A stretch of 64,000 nt of DNA from Myxococcales bacterium (GCA_012960035.1 DUBZ01000112.1:154922-218921); one strand, 5' to 3'. Shown: positions 1-9,753, counted from the first letter of the stretch. Notes: generated from the letters alone by a model not told the origin. Program-made: numbers and translations.

Positions 1-164
1 ATGTCGCTGTGCTTCGTGATGGCCCAAAAGGGTTCATACTTTTCGATTTCACAGCGATACACCGGTGCGTTTTCACGCAGGTGCGTCCACAGATCATGGG
101 GTTGACCCCCGACACCGTAATTTTGCGGGTGAATCAAGTCTTTCGGGTCAATTTCGAAGGCCAT
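1..164 (-). CDS. Cytochrome P450, N-terminal fragment (cut by window edge)
   Basis: The minus strand from 164 reads MAFEIDPKDLIHPQNYGVGG and continues with HDLWTHLRENAPVYR and FWAITKHSD, then runs off the window. This is the usual start of a soluble bacterial P450: the proline-rich approach, the LRxxAPVYR segment and the PFWAITKHxDI stretch that leads into helix B. The heme-binding Cys loop lies outside the window and cannot be checked. The ATG has GGATAGGAA just upstream. It is divergent to the sulfotransferase at 420. Role (inference): monooxygenation of a hydrophobic substrate, in line with the CoA-ester catabolic genes nearby. Confidence 0.8.
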   Translation of the reverse strand, partial: MAFEIDPKDLIHPQNYGVGGQPHDLWTHLRENAPVYRCEIEKYEPFWAITKHSD

Positions 165-419
165 CGCGAGTTCCTATCCAGTAGTGGTGAGCGCGGTTCG
201 TGACGAATCTCAAGTCTACCCCTTGAACCCACGCTTCCACACAGGCGACGCCCCGAATGCGAGTAAGTTGGATGAGTCGCGCGGGCTACCCGGTACAGCG
301 GCTACCACAACGGGCACGCGTTCCGAACGTCAATCGGCGCCCACTGAACACCCATATTGGGTAACTTCGCCCTTTGCGTTCGTTCTCGATAACGCAAGCG
401 CGCATCCCTCGGAGCGTCC
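165..419. promoter_or_regulatory. Divergent intergenic region with inverted repeat
   Basis: This 255-nt stretch separates the P450 start (164, minus) from the sulfotransferase start (420, plus). I see no gene in it. At 350-362 there is a perfect small inverted repeat, ACCCA-TAT-TGGGT, 57 nt upstream of the sulfotransferase ATG, which is a plausible operator. No convincing -35/-10 pair was recognised. Confidence 0.35.
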
Positions 420-1679
420 ATGCCTGAAGACATTCGAATTCTCGACCTCGCGAATCCGCAGTTGCCGCAGACATTTGTCGACCAGACCCGTGCGGCGGCC
501 CCGATGGCAGACGCGCTCGTGCTCGAACGCGACGCCGTCGTGACTCAAGCCTCGAATGAGACGGGCCTCACCGACTTCGGTGAAGACGGCTGGCAAGAAC
601 GTCTTGACGTTGTGCTTCAAGGCCTGCGCGAAGACGCTGAATTGTCTCCGATCGGAAAGCTCAGCGGGTACGCTCAACTGGTCTCGTTCGCAAAAAACCG
701 TCTCCTCCTCGAAGACCTTTGGAAGCGACACCCTGAGATCGACGACGTCAAACAAGACCCGCCGATCATTATCGCGGGTTTGCCTCGCAGTGGAACGACG
801 CATCTTCACAGCCTGATCGGGGCCGACCCGAAGCTCCGCGCCCTGCCCTGGTGGGAAGCACTCGAACCGGTGCTTGCCGACAGCGAGAAACCCGCGGCGG
901 GACAACCGGACCCGCGCCTTGAACGCGCCTCAGCGGGAATCGCATTTCGCGACCTCGCCATGCCGCACTTCAACGCGATGCACGAGATGACGGTCGACCA
1001 CATTCACGAAGAGATTCATCTGCTCGCGATCGACTTCTCGACGATGTTTCTGGAGAACATGGGCATCGGTCTCGGTCCCACCTTCCGTGACTATTATATG
1101 GAGCGCGACCAAGCTCCTCACTACCGGTACATGAACAAGATCTTGCGCACGCTGCAGTGGCTGCGAGGGGGAACACGCTGGGTGCTCAAGAGCCCTCAGC
1201 ACCTCGAACAGTTCAAGGCCATCGTCGACGCCTTTCCCGACGCGACCGTCGCGATCAATCATCGCGACCCTGTTTCTACCGTCGCGTCGTTTTCAACGAT
1301 GATTTCATATTCAACGCGCCTGTCCGCAGCAAAAGCAGATCCAGTGCGCCTCGGCCATTACTGGGCCGAACGTCTCGAACTCATGTTGCGTCGGTGTGTC
1401 GAAGACCGAGACCTGCTTCCGAAAGAGCGAACCGTCGATGTCCTCTTCCACGAATACATGGGCAACGAACTCGAAACCGTGGACGCGATCTACAAGATGG
1501 CAGGTCTCGACTTCGACGATGATTCAAAAGCCTCAATGGCGAAGTATCAAGCTGAGCATCCCCGCGGTCGTTTCGGACGCGTGCAATACGACCTAGCAGA
1601 CTTCGAACTCGACGGTGCAGAACTGCGCGAGCGGTTTCGCTTTTATACTGATCGATTCCCCGTTCGACTCGAATCCTAA
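420..1679 (+). CDS. Sulfotransferase family protein (PAPS-dependent type)
   Basis: The 419-aa protein has the 5'-phosphosulfate-binding loop GLPRSGTT at residues 120-127, directly after a hydrophobic beta-strand (PIIIA). This is the hallmark of the Sulfotransfer_3 family. A later segment, RWVLKSPQHLEQF (about residues 254-266), matches the LKxPxH motif that follows the 3'-phosphate-binding region. The length is normal for the family, and no signal peptide is present, so it is probably cytosolic. By family it would transfer sulfate from PAPS to a hydroxyl group; the acceptor cannot be told. It is the first gene of a co-directional run with DUF1214 and oxidoreductase genes and lies divergent to a P450. 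Such sulfotransferases are often multicopy in lipid-degrading environmental bacteria. Confidence 0.85.
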   Translation: MPEDIRILDLANPQLPQTFVDQTRAAAPMADALVLERDAVVTQASNETGLTDFGEDGWQERLDVVLQGLREDAELSPIGKLSGYAQLVSFAKNRLLLEDLWKRHPEIDDVKQDPPIIIAGLPRSGTTHLHSLIGADPKLRALPWWEALEPVLADSEKPAAGQPDPRLERASAGIAFRDLAMPHFNAMHEMTVDHIHEEIHLLAIDFSTMFLENMGIGLGPTFRDYYMERDQAPHYRYMNKILRTLQWLRGGTRWVLKSPQHLEQFKAIVDAFPDATVAINHRDPVSTVASFSTMISYSTRLSAAKADPVRLGHYWAERLELMLRRCVEDRDLLPKERTVDVLFHEYMGNELETVDAIYKMAGLDFDDDSKASMAKYQAEHPRGRFGRVQYDLADFELDGAELRERFRFYTDRFPVRLES

Positions 1680-1735
1680 GTTCGGCGACGCCTTCGCCAG
1701 CGCGCGCACTTTGATTCCTACAACCGAGGCCCCCA

Positions 1736-2866
1736 ATGACCGTGCCCGATAGTCTGAGCCGCAACAAGCTCCACGAACTACTCGACTTGATCCGCGAGGT
1801 GAGCGACCGCCGCTACGGCGCCGAATGGGGCATCGACAACAAGGGCGACATCGCGGACGGTCATCGCAACTTGATGCACATCCTCGAAGGGGGTTTGTAT
1901 TCCCACTTCGACGCCGACCCCGAACGACCGGTGTTTCGTCGCATCGTTTCGCCGACGCGGAAGTTTCGCGGCGATAACGGCGACGCAATTTACTTCGACG
2001 CGGCGATTCGACCCGATCGTGAGTACATCGTCAAAGGCAACATGGCCGGTGCCGTCTATGTCTCGGTGACCGTAGAAGAAGGCCCGGGCGAAGGATCCTA
2101 CGCGACGGGTACCGCTGCAGGCCTTCACGATGGTGAATTCGACGTGGACGCCAACGGTAACTTCGAAATCGTACTTTCCTCAAAGCACCACGACCGAAAC
2201 TGGCTCGAGCTGACATCGACTGCGAGCCGCATCACGACTCGTCATTATTTCGAAGACGAAGTCTGCGCGGCAGCCGACCCCACCCGCCACATACCACTTT
2301 CGATTGAACCGACAGAAGAACCGCCCGCACCGGCTCCGTTTGACCCGGACACCCAGGACCAAAAGACCGCGGACGGAATTCAGCGCGTGATCAACTTCGT
2401 ACGCGGCGACACCCTCGACCAGCCGCCGCGTAAGCCCGAAGAACAGCCCAACTGGGTCTCCACGACCCCCAACGTCTTCAACAAGCCGGAGAAGCCCGGC
2501 GACATGGCGTTTTCGGCGATGGACATCGCATACACGATGGCGCCCTACTTGCTCGGCCCCGACAGCGCCCTGGTCATCACGGGCCGTTTCCCCGAATGCA
2601 AGTTCGCGAATGTCTGCCTCTGGAACCGCTATATCCAGAGCTTCGACTACAACAACGGACGCATTTCGCTCAACCGAAAGCAGACCCAGTTCGAAGCCGA
2701 CGGCAGCTACCGCATCGTGATCGCCCATGAAGACCCAGGCGTTCCGAACTGGATTCAGACCGAAGGTCGGGCCTTCGGCATGGTGTACTGGCGCTTCTTG
2801 TTGCCCGAAGGTGAAGTCGAAACACCGAATGCCGAGGTCGTCAATTTTGAATCGCTACGTTCGTGA
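1736..2866 (+). CDS. DUF1214/DUF1254-like protein
   Basis: 376 aa without signal peptide or membrane segment. The C-terminal part (about 330-376) reads NWIQTEGRAFGMVYWRFL followed by PEGEVETPNAEVV, the typical ending of DUF1214-containing proteins. The middle contains FECKFANVCLWNRYIQSFDY-like text (FPECKFANVCLWNRYIQSF), also usual for this group. The molecular function is unknown. Members occur next to P450, sulfotransferase and steroid/lipid genes in Actinobacteria and Proteobacteria (family knowledge). The gene starts 56 nt after the sulfotransferase stop and ends 69 nt before the quinone oxidoreductase, so all three are probably co-transcribed. Confidence 0.7.
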   Translation: MTVPDSLSRNKLHELLDLIREVSDRRYGAEWGIDNKGDIADGHRNLMHILEGGLYSHFDADPERPVFRRIVSPTRKFRGDNGDAIYFDAAIRPDREYIVKGNMAGAVYVSVTVEEGPGEGSYATGTAAGLHDGEFDVDANGNFEIVLSSKHHDRNWLELTSTASRITTRHYFEDEVCAAADPTRHIPLSIEPTEEPPAPAPFDPDTQDQKTADGIQRVINFVRGDTLDQPPRKPEEQPNWVSTTPNVFNKPEKPGDMAFSAMDIAYTMAPYLLGPDSALVITGRFPECKFANVCLWNRYIQSFDYNNGRISLNRKQTQFEADGSYRIVIAHEDPGVPNWIQTEGRAFGMVYWRFLLPEGEVETPNAEVVNFESLRS

Positions 2867-2935
2867 ATCGAATGCTATCAATCTGCCCGCACCGCAAGTG
2901 AATCAACCCGCAAGCCGCTCCCTGGAGGACTCCCC

Positions 2936-3910
2936 ATGAAAGCCGTCGTATGCAGCAAGTTCGGACCGCCCGAAGCTCTTTCTGTCGAAGAGATGCCCGA
3001 CCCGACCGCGGGCGAAGGTCAGATCGTGATCGACGTCGACTCGGCGGCGGTCACATTCCCGGACACACTCATGATCGAAGACAAGTATCAGTTCAAAGCG
3101 ACACCGCCGTTCATTCCCGGCGGAGAAGTCGCGGGGATCGTGAGCGAAGTGGGCGCAGGGGTCACGGGGTTTTCTGTCGGCGATCGCGTGACGGGTAGCG
3201 CTGGAATCACCGGCGGGTTTGCAGAAAAAGTTGCAGTCGGCGCCGCGTCGTCTCGGGTGCTTCCCGACGATGCAGGCTTCGCGGAATCTACGGGCATGCT
3301 TTACGCGTATGGCACGGGCTACTACGGACTGAAGTTTCGCGGCGAGTTGCAGCCCGGCGAAACCCTACTTGTTCTCGGAGCCGGTGGCAGCGTAGGCATG
3401 GCCGCAGTTGAGCTTGGCAAGTTGATGGGGGCACGCGTGATTGCCGCCGCATCCCGCGACGACAAGCTAGCGTTGTGCAAGGAACGCGGCGCAGACGAAG
3501 TCATCAACTATTCGACCGAAAACCTGAAAGAGCGCGCCAAGGAATTGACCGGCGGCCAAGGCGTCAATGTCGTTTACGACGCCGTCGGCGGCGACTATGC
3601 CGAGCAAGCGTTGCGCGCGATCGCATGGGGCGGACGCTTCCTCGTCATCGGCTTCACCGCCGGGATCCCCGCCGTCCCGTTCAACCTCGCTTTGCTCAAG
3701 AGTTGTCAGATCATCGGTGTCTTCTTGGGCGCCATGGTGAGTCGCGAACCCGAAACCAAAGACGCAATCGAATCCGACTTGCTTGGCTTTATGGCGTCGG
3801 GTGAGCTGCGACCCCACATTTCGCAGCGCTATTCCCTCGAAGATGCGCCCAAGGCGCTACGCCACATGATCGATCGCAAGTTGGTCGGCAAGGTGGTCGT
3901 CGCACCCTGA
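2936..3910 (+). CDS. NADPH:quinone oxidoreductase family (zinc-free MDR)
   Basis: 324-aa medium-chain dehydrogenase/reductase. The N-terminal GroES-like domain contains PFIPGGEVAGIVSEVG; the Rossmann domain has LVLGAGGSVGMAAVELGKL (about residues 145-163). The structural and catalytic zinc ligands of alcohol dehydrogenases (GHE and the four-Cys lobe) are missing, which points to the quinone oxidoreductase/enoyl reductase branch. It probably uses NADPH to reduce a quinone or an activated C=C bond. An SD (CTGGAGGACT) lies just upstream of the ATG. It belongs to the run 420-13012. The exact substrate is not predictable; a 2-enoyl-CoA/thioester reductase role would fit the neighbours. Confidence 0.85.
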   Translation: MKAVVCSKFGPPEALSVEEMPDPTAGEGQIVIDVDSAAVTFPDTLMIEDKYQFKATPPFIPGGEVAGIVSEVGAGVTGFSVGDRVTGSAGITGGFAEKVAVGAASSRVLPDDAGFAESTGMLYAYGTGYYGLKFRGELQPGETLLVLGAGGSVGMAAVELGKLMGARVIAAASRDDKLALCKERGADEVINYSTENLKERAKELTGGQGVNVVYDAVGGDYAEQALRAIAWGGRFLVIGFTAGIPAVPFNLALLKSCQIIGVFLGAMVSREPETKDAIESDLLGFMASGELRPHISQRYSLEDAPKALRHMIDRKLVGKVVVAP

Positions 3911-3950
3911 TAAGCGGCCCGCGAATGCTGCAAAGCACTTTGGAGGGAAG

Positions 3951-4733
3951 ATGCCCCAAACTATCGATCCAACTCAACAATTCCGCCTTGATGGAAAGGT
4001 CGCCCTCGTGACGGGCGGCAGCCGAGGCCTGGGCAAAGAAATGGTGCTTGCCTTCGCCCGCGCCGGCGCCGACGTGGTCATTGCGAGTCGCAAAGTTGAG
4101 TCGTGTGCCGCACTTGCGAAACAAGTTGAGAGCGAAACTGGAAGGCGCGCGCTTGCTGCGGGTGCGCATGTCGGAAAGTGGGACGACTGCGACGCGTTGG
4201 CCAAGCAGGCACTCGATCACTTTGGACGAGTCGACGTCCTGGTCAACAACGCAGGGATGTCGCCAACCTACCCGTCACTCATTGCAGTCACTGAAGCTCT
4301 CTACGACAAAGTGATGGACGTGAATCTCAAAGGGACGTTTCGGCTGTCCGCACTTCTGGGCACCGCGATGTTCGAAGGCGACGGCGGGTCGATCATCAAC
4401 GTAAGCAGCATTGCCGCGAGTCAACCGACCCCTGGCGAAGTTCCCTATGCCGCCGCGAAGTCAGGCGTGCACAGCATTACCAAGAGCTTCGCCCGGGCCT
4501 TCGCGCCCAAGGTCCGCGTCAACTGCATCATGCCCGGCGCGTTCTTGACCGACATCAGCAAGGCTTGGCCCGAAGCGATGCATCAGGCCATGGCACGCAT
4601 GATTCCTCTTGCGCGAGGTGGGCAGCCCGACGAAGTCGTCGGCGCGGCGCTCTACCTCGCGAGCAGTGCGTCGAGTTACACGACGGGAAGCATCATCAAG
4701 ATTGACGGCGGTGCTGCATACGGCATGGGCTAG
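3951..4733 (+). CDS. SDR family oxidoreductase
   Basis: 260-aa classical short-chain dehydrogenase. Visible motifs: TGGSRGLG cofactor loop at 21-28, NNAG at 99-102, catalytic Ser at 152/153 (INVSS), and YxxxK as Y166-AAA-K170. The C-terminus GSIIKIDGGAAYGMG is the usual SDR ending. An SD (TTGGAGGGAAG) precedes the ATG. By family it interconverts a hydroxyl and a ketone with NAD(P)H. Position between an enoyl reductase-like MDR and an enoyl-CoA hydratase suggests 3-hydroxyacyl-type or steroid-alcohol substrates (inference). Confidence 0.88.
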   Translation: MPQTIDPTQQFRLDGKVALVTGGSRGLGKEMVLAFARAGADVVIASRKVESCAALAKQVESETGRRALAAGAHVGKWDDCDALAKQALDHFGRVDVLVNNAGMSPTYPSLIAVTEALYDKVMDVNLKGTFRLSALLGTAMFEGDGGSIINVSSIAASQPTPGEVPYAAAKSGVHSITKSFARAFAPKVRVNCIMPGAFLTDISKAWPEAMHQAMARMIPLARGGQPDEVVGAALYLASSASSYTTGSIIKIDGGAAYGMG

Positions 4734-4802
4734 CGGGCCATCGATTCCCGCTCAAACAACACCCAACAACACCCAACGAAAACCGAAGCACGAGGAGCAC
4801 GC

Positions 4803-5621
4803 GTGGCAGATCAAGACAAGTACGAAACCCTCGACATTCGCGTCGATGACAATGTCTGTTGGTTGACCCTCAACCGCCCCGACTCGCTCAACGCGATGAA
4901 TCGTCAGCTCGTCACGGACCTGCGTGAGTTCATCACCCAGCTCCCCGATCGAAGAGATATCCGGGTCGTCATCTTAAAGGGTGCAGGACGCGCGTTTTGC
5001 GCTGGACTCGACATCAAGGAATCTGCTGCCCCCTCGCTGACGAGCGACGACGGCAACCGCGTCACGAAGGGTTTGCGCATGCAACGTCGCATTGCCGATC
5101 TCGTCATGATGATGCGACGCGCACCACAGCCCTTTATCGCGTGCGTTCAGGGTGCCGCGAGCGGCGGTGGTTTTGCGTTAGCGCTTGCGTCCGACGTCAG
5201 AATCGCAGGCGAGTCTGCGCGCATGAACGCAGCATTCATTCGCATTGGCCTTTCGGCCTGCGACATCGGAGTCAGCTACTTCTTGCCGCGACTCGTCGGC
5301 GCATCCCTCGCTAGCGAGCTGCTCCTCACGGGCCGCTTCATCCACGCCCAACGCGCGCTCGCCACGGGGCTTGTGTCCGATGTCGTTCCCGACGCAGATC
5401 TAGACGCCGCCGGCGAAGCCCTCGCGCGCGAGATCCTCGAAAACTCGCCTCTCGGCGTGCGTCTCACCAAAGAAGCTCTCGCAATGAGCCTCGACGCGGG
5501 CAGCCTCGAGCAGGTGATCGCGATGGAAGATCGCAACCAGATTCTCTGTTCTCAGTCGCCCGACGTCATCGAGGGCATGCGCGCGTTTCTCGAGAAGCGC
5601 CCGCCGAAGTTCGCCGACTGA
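4803..5621 (+). CDS. Enoyl-CoA hydratase/isomerase family protein
   Basis: 272-aa crotonase-fold protein. It shows NRPDSLNAMN near the N-terminus, the CoA/oxyanion segment AFCAGLDIKE and the second oxyanion segment GAASGGGFALALASD. The GTG start is chosen because CACGAGGAGCAC stands immediately upstream and homologues begin similarly. A Glu/Asp pair typical of true hydratases cannot be assigned with certainty by eye, so isomerase or hydrolase activity stays possible. It lies in the run 420-13012, 69 nt after the SDR and 20 nt before the phosphotransferase gene, and is the first of three such enzymes in the window (see 15344 and 28532). Confidence 0.87.
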   Translation: MADQDKYETLDIRVDDNVCWLTLNRPDSLNAMNRQLVTDLREFITQLPDRRDIRVVILKGAGRAFCAGLDIKESAAPSLTSDDGNRVTKGLRMQRRIADLVMMMRRAPQPFIACVQGAASGGGFALALASDVRIAGESARMNAAFIRIGLSACDIGVSYFLPRLVGASLASELLLTGRFIHAQRALATGLVSDVVPDADLDAAGEALAREILENSPLGVRLTKEALAMSLDAGSLEQVIAMEDRNQILCSQSPDVIEGMRAFLEKRPPKFAD

Positions 5622-5641
5622 ACCCCCCGAGGAGTTTCCCC

Positions 5642-6784
5642 TTGCCCCCCGACGAATCCACCCGAATAGGCGACACCCCACCTGAAGACATGACACGTTC
5701 GACCCGCGACCCGCAGTCGTTCGGTGGGTCCCTCAATACGTGGCTCTCCGCTCAACTCGGCGCAGGCGCGAACCCCGAAGTGACGGGCGTGTCGAGCCCC
5801 GAGGCCAACGGGATGTCGAGTGAGACGTTGCTGTTCGACGCGGCATGGACCGAAGACGGCGTAAGGACCCAAGGGAGCTTCGTGGCTCGAGTCGAACCCG
5901 ACCCAAACGATTGCCCGGTGTTTCCCTTCTACGATCTCGAAGGCCAGTTTCGTTTGCTGCAACTCTTAAACGAACGAAGCGCCGTCCCAGTACCCGGGGT
6001 GCGCTGGCTCGAACTCGACCCCGAACATCTGGGTGCGCCATTTTTTGTCATGGACTGCGTCGACGGACGCGTCCCTCCCGATGTCCTGCCCTACACCTTC
6101 GGAAGTTGGCTCACCGAAGCCTCGGAGCCAGAGCGGCGGACCTTGCAAGACTCGAGTGTCGCCCTTTTGGCGGACCTTCACCGCACCGACATCAAAGGCG
6201 TCGATACTTCGTTTTTGGAATTCGACTTGCCCGGGGCGACCCCGCTTGAACGACATCTCGAAAACCAGCGCCGCTACTATGAATGGGTGAAAGGCCCCCG
6301 CAGACATCCAATCATCGAGCAAACCTTTTCATGGCTCGAAAACCATTGGCCTACAGAAGAAGGCGAAGCCGTCATCAGCTGGGGGGACTCGCGCATTGGC
6401 AACGTCCTGTACGACGGATTCGAACCCGCCGCCGCCCTCGACTGGGAAATGGCCGCCATGGGTCCGCGCGAACTTGATGTCGGCTGGATGATCTTCCTTC
6501 ATTGCTTCTTTCAAGAACTCGCAGGGACCGCAGGCATGCCGGGCTTGCCCGACTTCATGCAACCCGCAGAAGTGAGCGCGACCTACGAACGACTTTCGGG
6601 CCACGCGACGCGCGACCTCGAGTGGTACCAGATCTATGCGGGGCTTCGACACGCCATCGTGATGGCACGCGTTCATGCGCGCCGCGTTCACTTCGGACAA
6701 GCCGAATGGCCCGAGGATCAAGACAGCGTCATCTATCACCGCCCAACGCTCGAGTGCATGCTCGACGGTAGTTGGTGGGACTGA
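5642..6784 (+). CDS. Phosphotransferase (APH/ACAD10-like) family protein
   Basis: 380 aa with the protein-kinase-like APH fold. The catalytic loop reads WGDSRIGNVLYD (Asp then Asn, with the usual His of HGD replaced by Trp, as in ACAD10/11-type members), followed by the metal-binding AALDWEMAAMGP segment. The TTG start at 5642 follows GAGGAG by 7 nt; an ATG at 5690 is a weaker alternative because it lacks an SD. ACAD10/11-like kinases phosphorylate 4-hydroxyacyl-CoAs in beta-oxidation of hydroxy fatty acids (family knowledge). The neighbours, an enoyl-CoA hydratase and dehydrogenases, make that attractive, but it is inference. Confidence 0.82.
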   Translation: MPPDESTRIGDTPPEDMTRSTRDPQSFGGSLNTWLSAQLGAGANPEVTGVSSPEANGMSSETLLFDAAWTEDGVRTQGSFVARVEPDPNDCPVFPFYDLEGQFRLLQLLNERSAVPVPGVRWLELDPEHLGAPFFVMDCVDGRVPPDVLPYTFGSWLTEASEPERRTLQDSSVALLADLHRTDIKGVDTSFLEFDLPGATPLERHLENQRRYYEWVKGPRRHPIIEQTFSWLENHWPTEEGEAVISWGDSRIGNVLYDGFEPAAALDWEMAAMGPRELDVGWMIFLHCFFQELAGTAGMPGLPDFMQPAEVSATYERLSGHATRDLEWYQIYAGLRHAIVMARVHARRVHFGQAEWPEDQDSVIYHRPTLECMLDGSWWD

Positions 6785-6836
6785 CTTCAAGAGCTCCCCC
6801 ACGCCGCCCGACCCTTCAGACACAGGACGCACACAC

Positions 6837-7994
6837 ATGCCCAATCCGATCGGCCCTCTCATCGCTGAAGATGAACGCTTCACCCATCAAGTCGCCGACA
6901 CCTTTGCAACGGTCGGCACGACCGACCCGTCGTGGACAGAAAAAGTGTGCGCGATGGCGATGGCTCGGGACGGCAGCCTTCAAATCGGATTCGGACTCGG
7001 CAAGTACACCAACCGCAATGTGATGGACTCGTATGCCGCACTCTCACGCGGAAAAGAACAACTCACCGTTCGGGTGAGCCGCGCCCTTTCGAGCGACCCG
7101 GAACAGACGGTGATCGGTCCGATCTCCTACGAAGTCGTGGAGCCCCTGCGCAAAGTCCGCTTTCGACTCGAAGCCAATGAATGCCAACCGATCGCATTCG
7201 ATTGGCTCTTCGAAGCGGTCGTGCCGCCCTTTATGGAAGAGCGCACGCACCTGCGCCAGCAGTTTCGCGTGATGAGTGAACTCGTGCGCTACCACCAAAC
7301 GGGGACCGCTTCGGGTTGGATCGAACTTGATGGCGAGCGCCATGAGATGACGCCGGACACCTGGGTCTCGACCCGAGATCATAGTTGGGGCGTCCGCTAT
7401 GACGTGGGGGTGCCAGGCACCGACGTAGAGCCGCGGCCCACCATCCCGCCGGGTGTCGGTTTCATGATGATCTGGTGCCCTGTGCTGATGGAACGCCCGG
7501 ACGGGAGCCATTATGCGATGCACCTGCACTTCACCCGGTACGCGGCTCCGGGCTTCCATCAAAAGATGACCACCGCGCGAATCGAACACCCTGACGGTGG
7601 CGAAGAGGTAATCGAAGAGATTGACCCAGAGCTTCGGTTCAACGCGAGCAACCGTCGCCTCGAAGGTGGGGCACTCTCTTGCACGATGGCGGACGGAAGC
7701 GCGAGGACTCTCGACATTGAAGTGATGGGTGACACGGGCGTGCACCTTGGTGCGGGGCTGTACTTTGGTTTCGACGGCCATCACCACGGAGAGTGGCGCG
7801 GAAACTTCAACATCGAGGGCGAGCGCATCACAGACTGCTCGACCCCCGAGCAAGCGAGGCGCTTGCATCAGATCCGCGACACCACGATTCGAGTGACGGA
7901 CAGCGCGACCGGCGCCGTGGGTTGGGGAAACTGCCAACCCATCGCCGCGGGTCCATGGCCGGAACTTGGGCTCGATGACGATTCTTGGATGTAG
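6837..7994 (+). CDS. Lipocalin-like HSWG-motif protein, function unknown
   Basis: 385 aa. The ATG at 6837 is taken because the reading frame upstream overlaps the previous gene and reads as noise. The protein is rich in beta-type sequence and carries DHSWGVRYDVG near residue 185. This HSWG-R motif is seen in a family of uncharacterised proteins related to AttH/CrtC-like lipocalin folds (DUF7064/DUF7065 as I recall; not verified). There is no signal peptide. It lies between a phosphotransferase and a DUF3556 membrane protein. Families of this shape are found next to steroid and lipid degradation genes. I assign no function. Confidence 0.6.
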   Translation: MPNPIGPLIAEDERFTHQVADTFATVGTTDPSWTEKVCAMAMARDGSLQIGFGLGKYTNRNVMDSYAALSRGKEQLTVRVSRALSSDPEQTVIGPISYEVVEPLRKVRFRLEANECQPIAFDWLFEAVVPPFMEERTHLRQQFRVMSELVRYHQTGTASGWIELDGERHEMTPDTWVSTRDHSWGVRYDVGVPGTDVEPRPTIPPGVGFMMIWCPVLMERPDGSHYAMHLHFTRYAAPGFHQKMTTARIEHPDGGEEVIEEIDPELRFNASNRRLEGGALSCTMADGSARTLDIEVMGDTGVHLGAGLYFGFDGHHHGEWRGNFNIEGERITDCSTPEQARRLHQIRDTTIRVTDSATGAVGWGNCQPIAAGPWPELGLDDDSWM

Positions 7995-8037
7995 CGCGAA
8001 CAACCAGAACACCCCGCGAGACTGAGGAGCGAAGTTG

Positions 8038-9753
8038 ATGGCGATTTCACAAACCGAAATTCCTCCGTACGAGCTGAGCGATGTTCCCGATGTAAAGGCA
8101 TTGCCGTTTCATGAGCGCGCGCGTCTGATTGGCCGCATGTGGGCATCGCAGCAGAACGCGACGCCTTTTTCTGTGATCGTGATGTACTGGCTCAAGTACC
8201 TCCTCTTGTTCGCCGGCGGCTGGGCTTTTTTTAATACATTTTCGTCGACCTACACCAGCCTGCTCGACGTGGGATCCTGGGCCTTTACTCCGGTTGCGTT
8301 CCAGAAGGCCCTTGTCTGGGCAATGTTTTACGAATGCTTGGGACTCGGCTGTTCTTCGGGCCCGATGAACGCGCGCTTCTGGCCACCGATCGGGGGACTT
8401 CTCCACTTTCTCCGCCCCGGTACAACGAAGCTTGCGCTCTACCCCAAGCTCCCCGTGCTCGGCGGAAGCACCCGCAGCGTGTTCGACGTCGTCCTTTACT
8501 CCGTCCACATGCTCTTCTTGCTGCGCGCCCTGCTCTCGCCCGCGATCACGCCCGACCTGCTGGTCCCAACCTGCATCATCCTTCCGATCCTCGGCGTCGC
8601 GGACAAAACGATCTTCCTCGCCGCACGTTCTGAGCACTACTTGATCGGCATCATCTGCATGGCCGGAGCGTTCGCGGGGGGCGTTTGGATCGCGGCGTGT
8701 CAGATCCTTTGGTGTTGCATTTGGTTTTGGGCGGCGACGTCAAAGCTCAACCATCACTTTCCGTCCGTGATCATGGTCATGATGAACAACGGGCCGTTCT
8801 TCCCCGCGTTCCTCAAGAACCGGCTCTTCGTCAACTACCCGGACGACCTGCGACCTTCGAAATTTGCAACCTTCATGGCCCATTTGGGCACCGCGACCGA
8901 GTATGCGATCCCATTCATCCTGCTCCTGAGCGACAGCACGGCGTTGACCGGTGGCATGCTGTTCGTCGCGTTCGGTTTTCACGGCTTCATCGCACTCAAC
9001 AATCCTTCGGGTATGCCGATCGAGTGGAACATCTTGATGGTCTACGGCGCGATCTTCCTGTTCGGCTTCAACCCCGAAGTAAGCGTTCTTTCCGTCGCCG
9101 AAGTTCCGTGGCTCGCCGCGCTGATGTTCTGCTCTTTGATCCTGCTTCCTCTGTACGGAAACTTCGTGCCATCGCGCGTCTCGTTCCTACTTTCCATGCG
9201 GTACTACGCGGGGAATTGGGCCTACAACATTTGGTTCTTCCGGGGCGATAGCGCGAAAAAAATAAACAAGCTCAAGAAGGCGGCGGGCACGATGCGCGAA
9301 CAACTCGAGGGCATGATCGATGACCCGCTCGCGGTCGAAACCGTCATGATGTCGACTCCGGCCATCCGCCTCGCGCACCTTCAGGGCAAGGCCCTGTTCG
9401 ACGCGATCCCCCACGCCATGGACAACGTCGACGAATATGAATGGATGGAAGGCGAAATTGTCGCCGGACTCGCGCTCGGCTGGAACTTCGGCGACGGCCA
9501 TTTGAATGAAACACGCCTGCTCGAAGTCATTCAGGAACAATGCGGCTTCGAAGAAGGAGAGCTGCGGGTGGTGATGGTCGAGTCGCAGCCGCTGTTCGGG
9601 CGCGCGATGCATTGGAAGGCCGTCGATGCCGTCACCGGCGTACTGGCCGAAGGCGACGCCCTCATCGAGAAGATGCGAAAAGAACAACCCTGGCCGACCG
9701 GCGACAGTGCTCGGCCCTTCATCGACGCCGTCGCGCGAAAATCCGCTGGTTAA
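8038..9753 (+). CDS. DUF3556 multi-pass membrane protein
   Basis: 571 aa with about nine hydrophobic segments between residues 40 and 390 and a hydrophilic C-terminal third. The segment ATSKLNHHFPSVIMVMMNN is the most characteristic part of DUF3556, a family first described from mycobacteria. The ATG at 8038 is preferred over the TTG at 8035 because GAGGAG (8024-8029) is spaced 8 nt from it. The His pair after SKLN resembles HTTM/vitamin-K-carboxylase-like membrane enzymes, but this is only suggestive. It sits between the HSWG protein and aldehyde dehydrogenase, so a role in a membrane step of lipid metabolism is plausible. Confidence 0.75.
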   Translation: MAISQTEIPPYELSDVPDVKALPFHERARLIGRMWASQQNATPFSVIVMYWLKYLLLFAGGWAFFNTFSSTYTSLLDVGSWAFTPVAFQKALVWAMFYECLGLGCSSGPMNARFWPPIGGLLHFLRPGTTKLALYPKLPVLGGSTRSVFDVVLYSVHMLFLLRALLSPAITPDLLVPTCIILPILGVADKTIFLAARSEHYLIGIICMAGAFAGGVWIAACQILWCCIWFWAATSKLNHHFPSVIMVMMNNGPFFPAFLKNRLFVNYPDDLRPSKFATFMAHLGTATEYAIPFILLLSDSTALTGGMLFVAFGFHGFIALNNPSGMPIEWNILMVYGAIFLFGFNPEVSVLSVAEVPWLAALMFCSLILLPLYGNFVPSRVSFLLSMRYYAGNWAYNIWFFRGDSAKKINKLKKAAGTMREQLEGMIDDPLAVETVMMSTPAIRLAHLQGKALFDAIPHAMDNVDEYEWMEGEIVAGLALGWNFGDGHLNETRLLEVIQEQCGFEEGELRVVMVESQPLFGRAMHWKAVDAVTGVLAEGDALIEKMRKEQPWPTGDSARPFIDAVARKSAG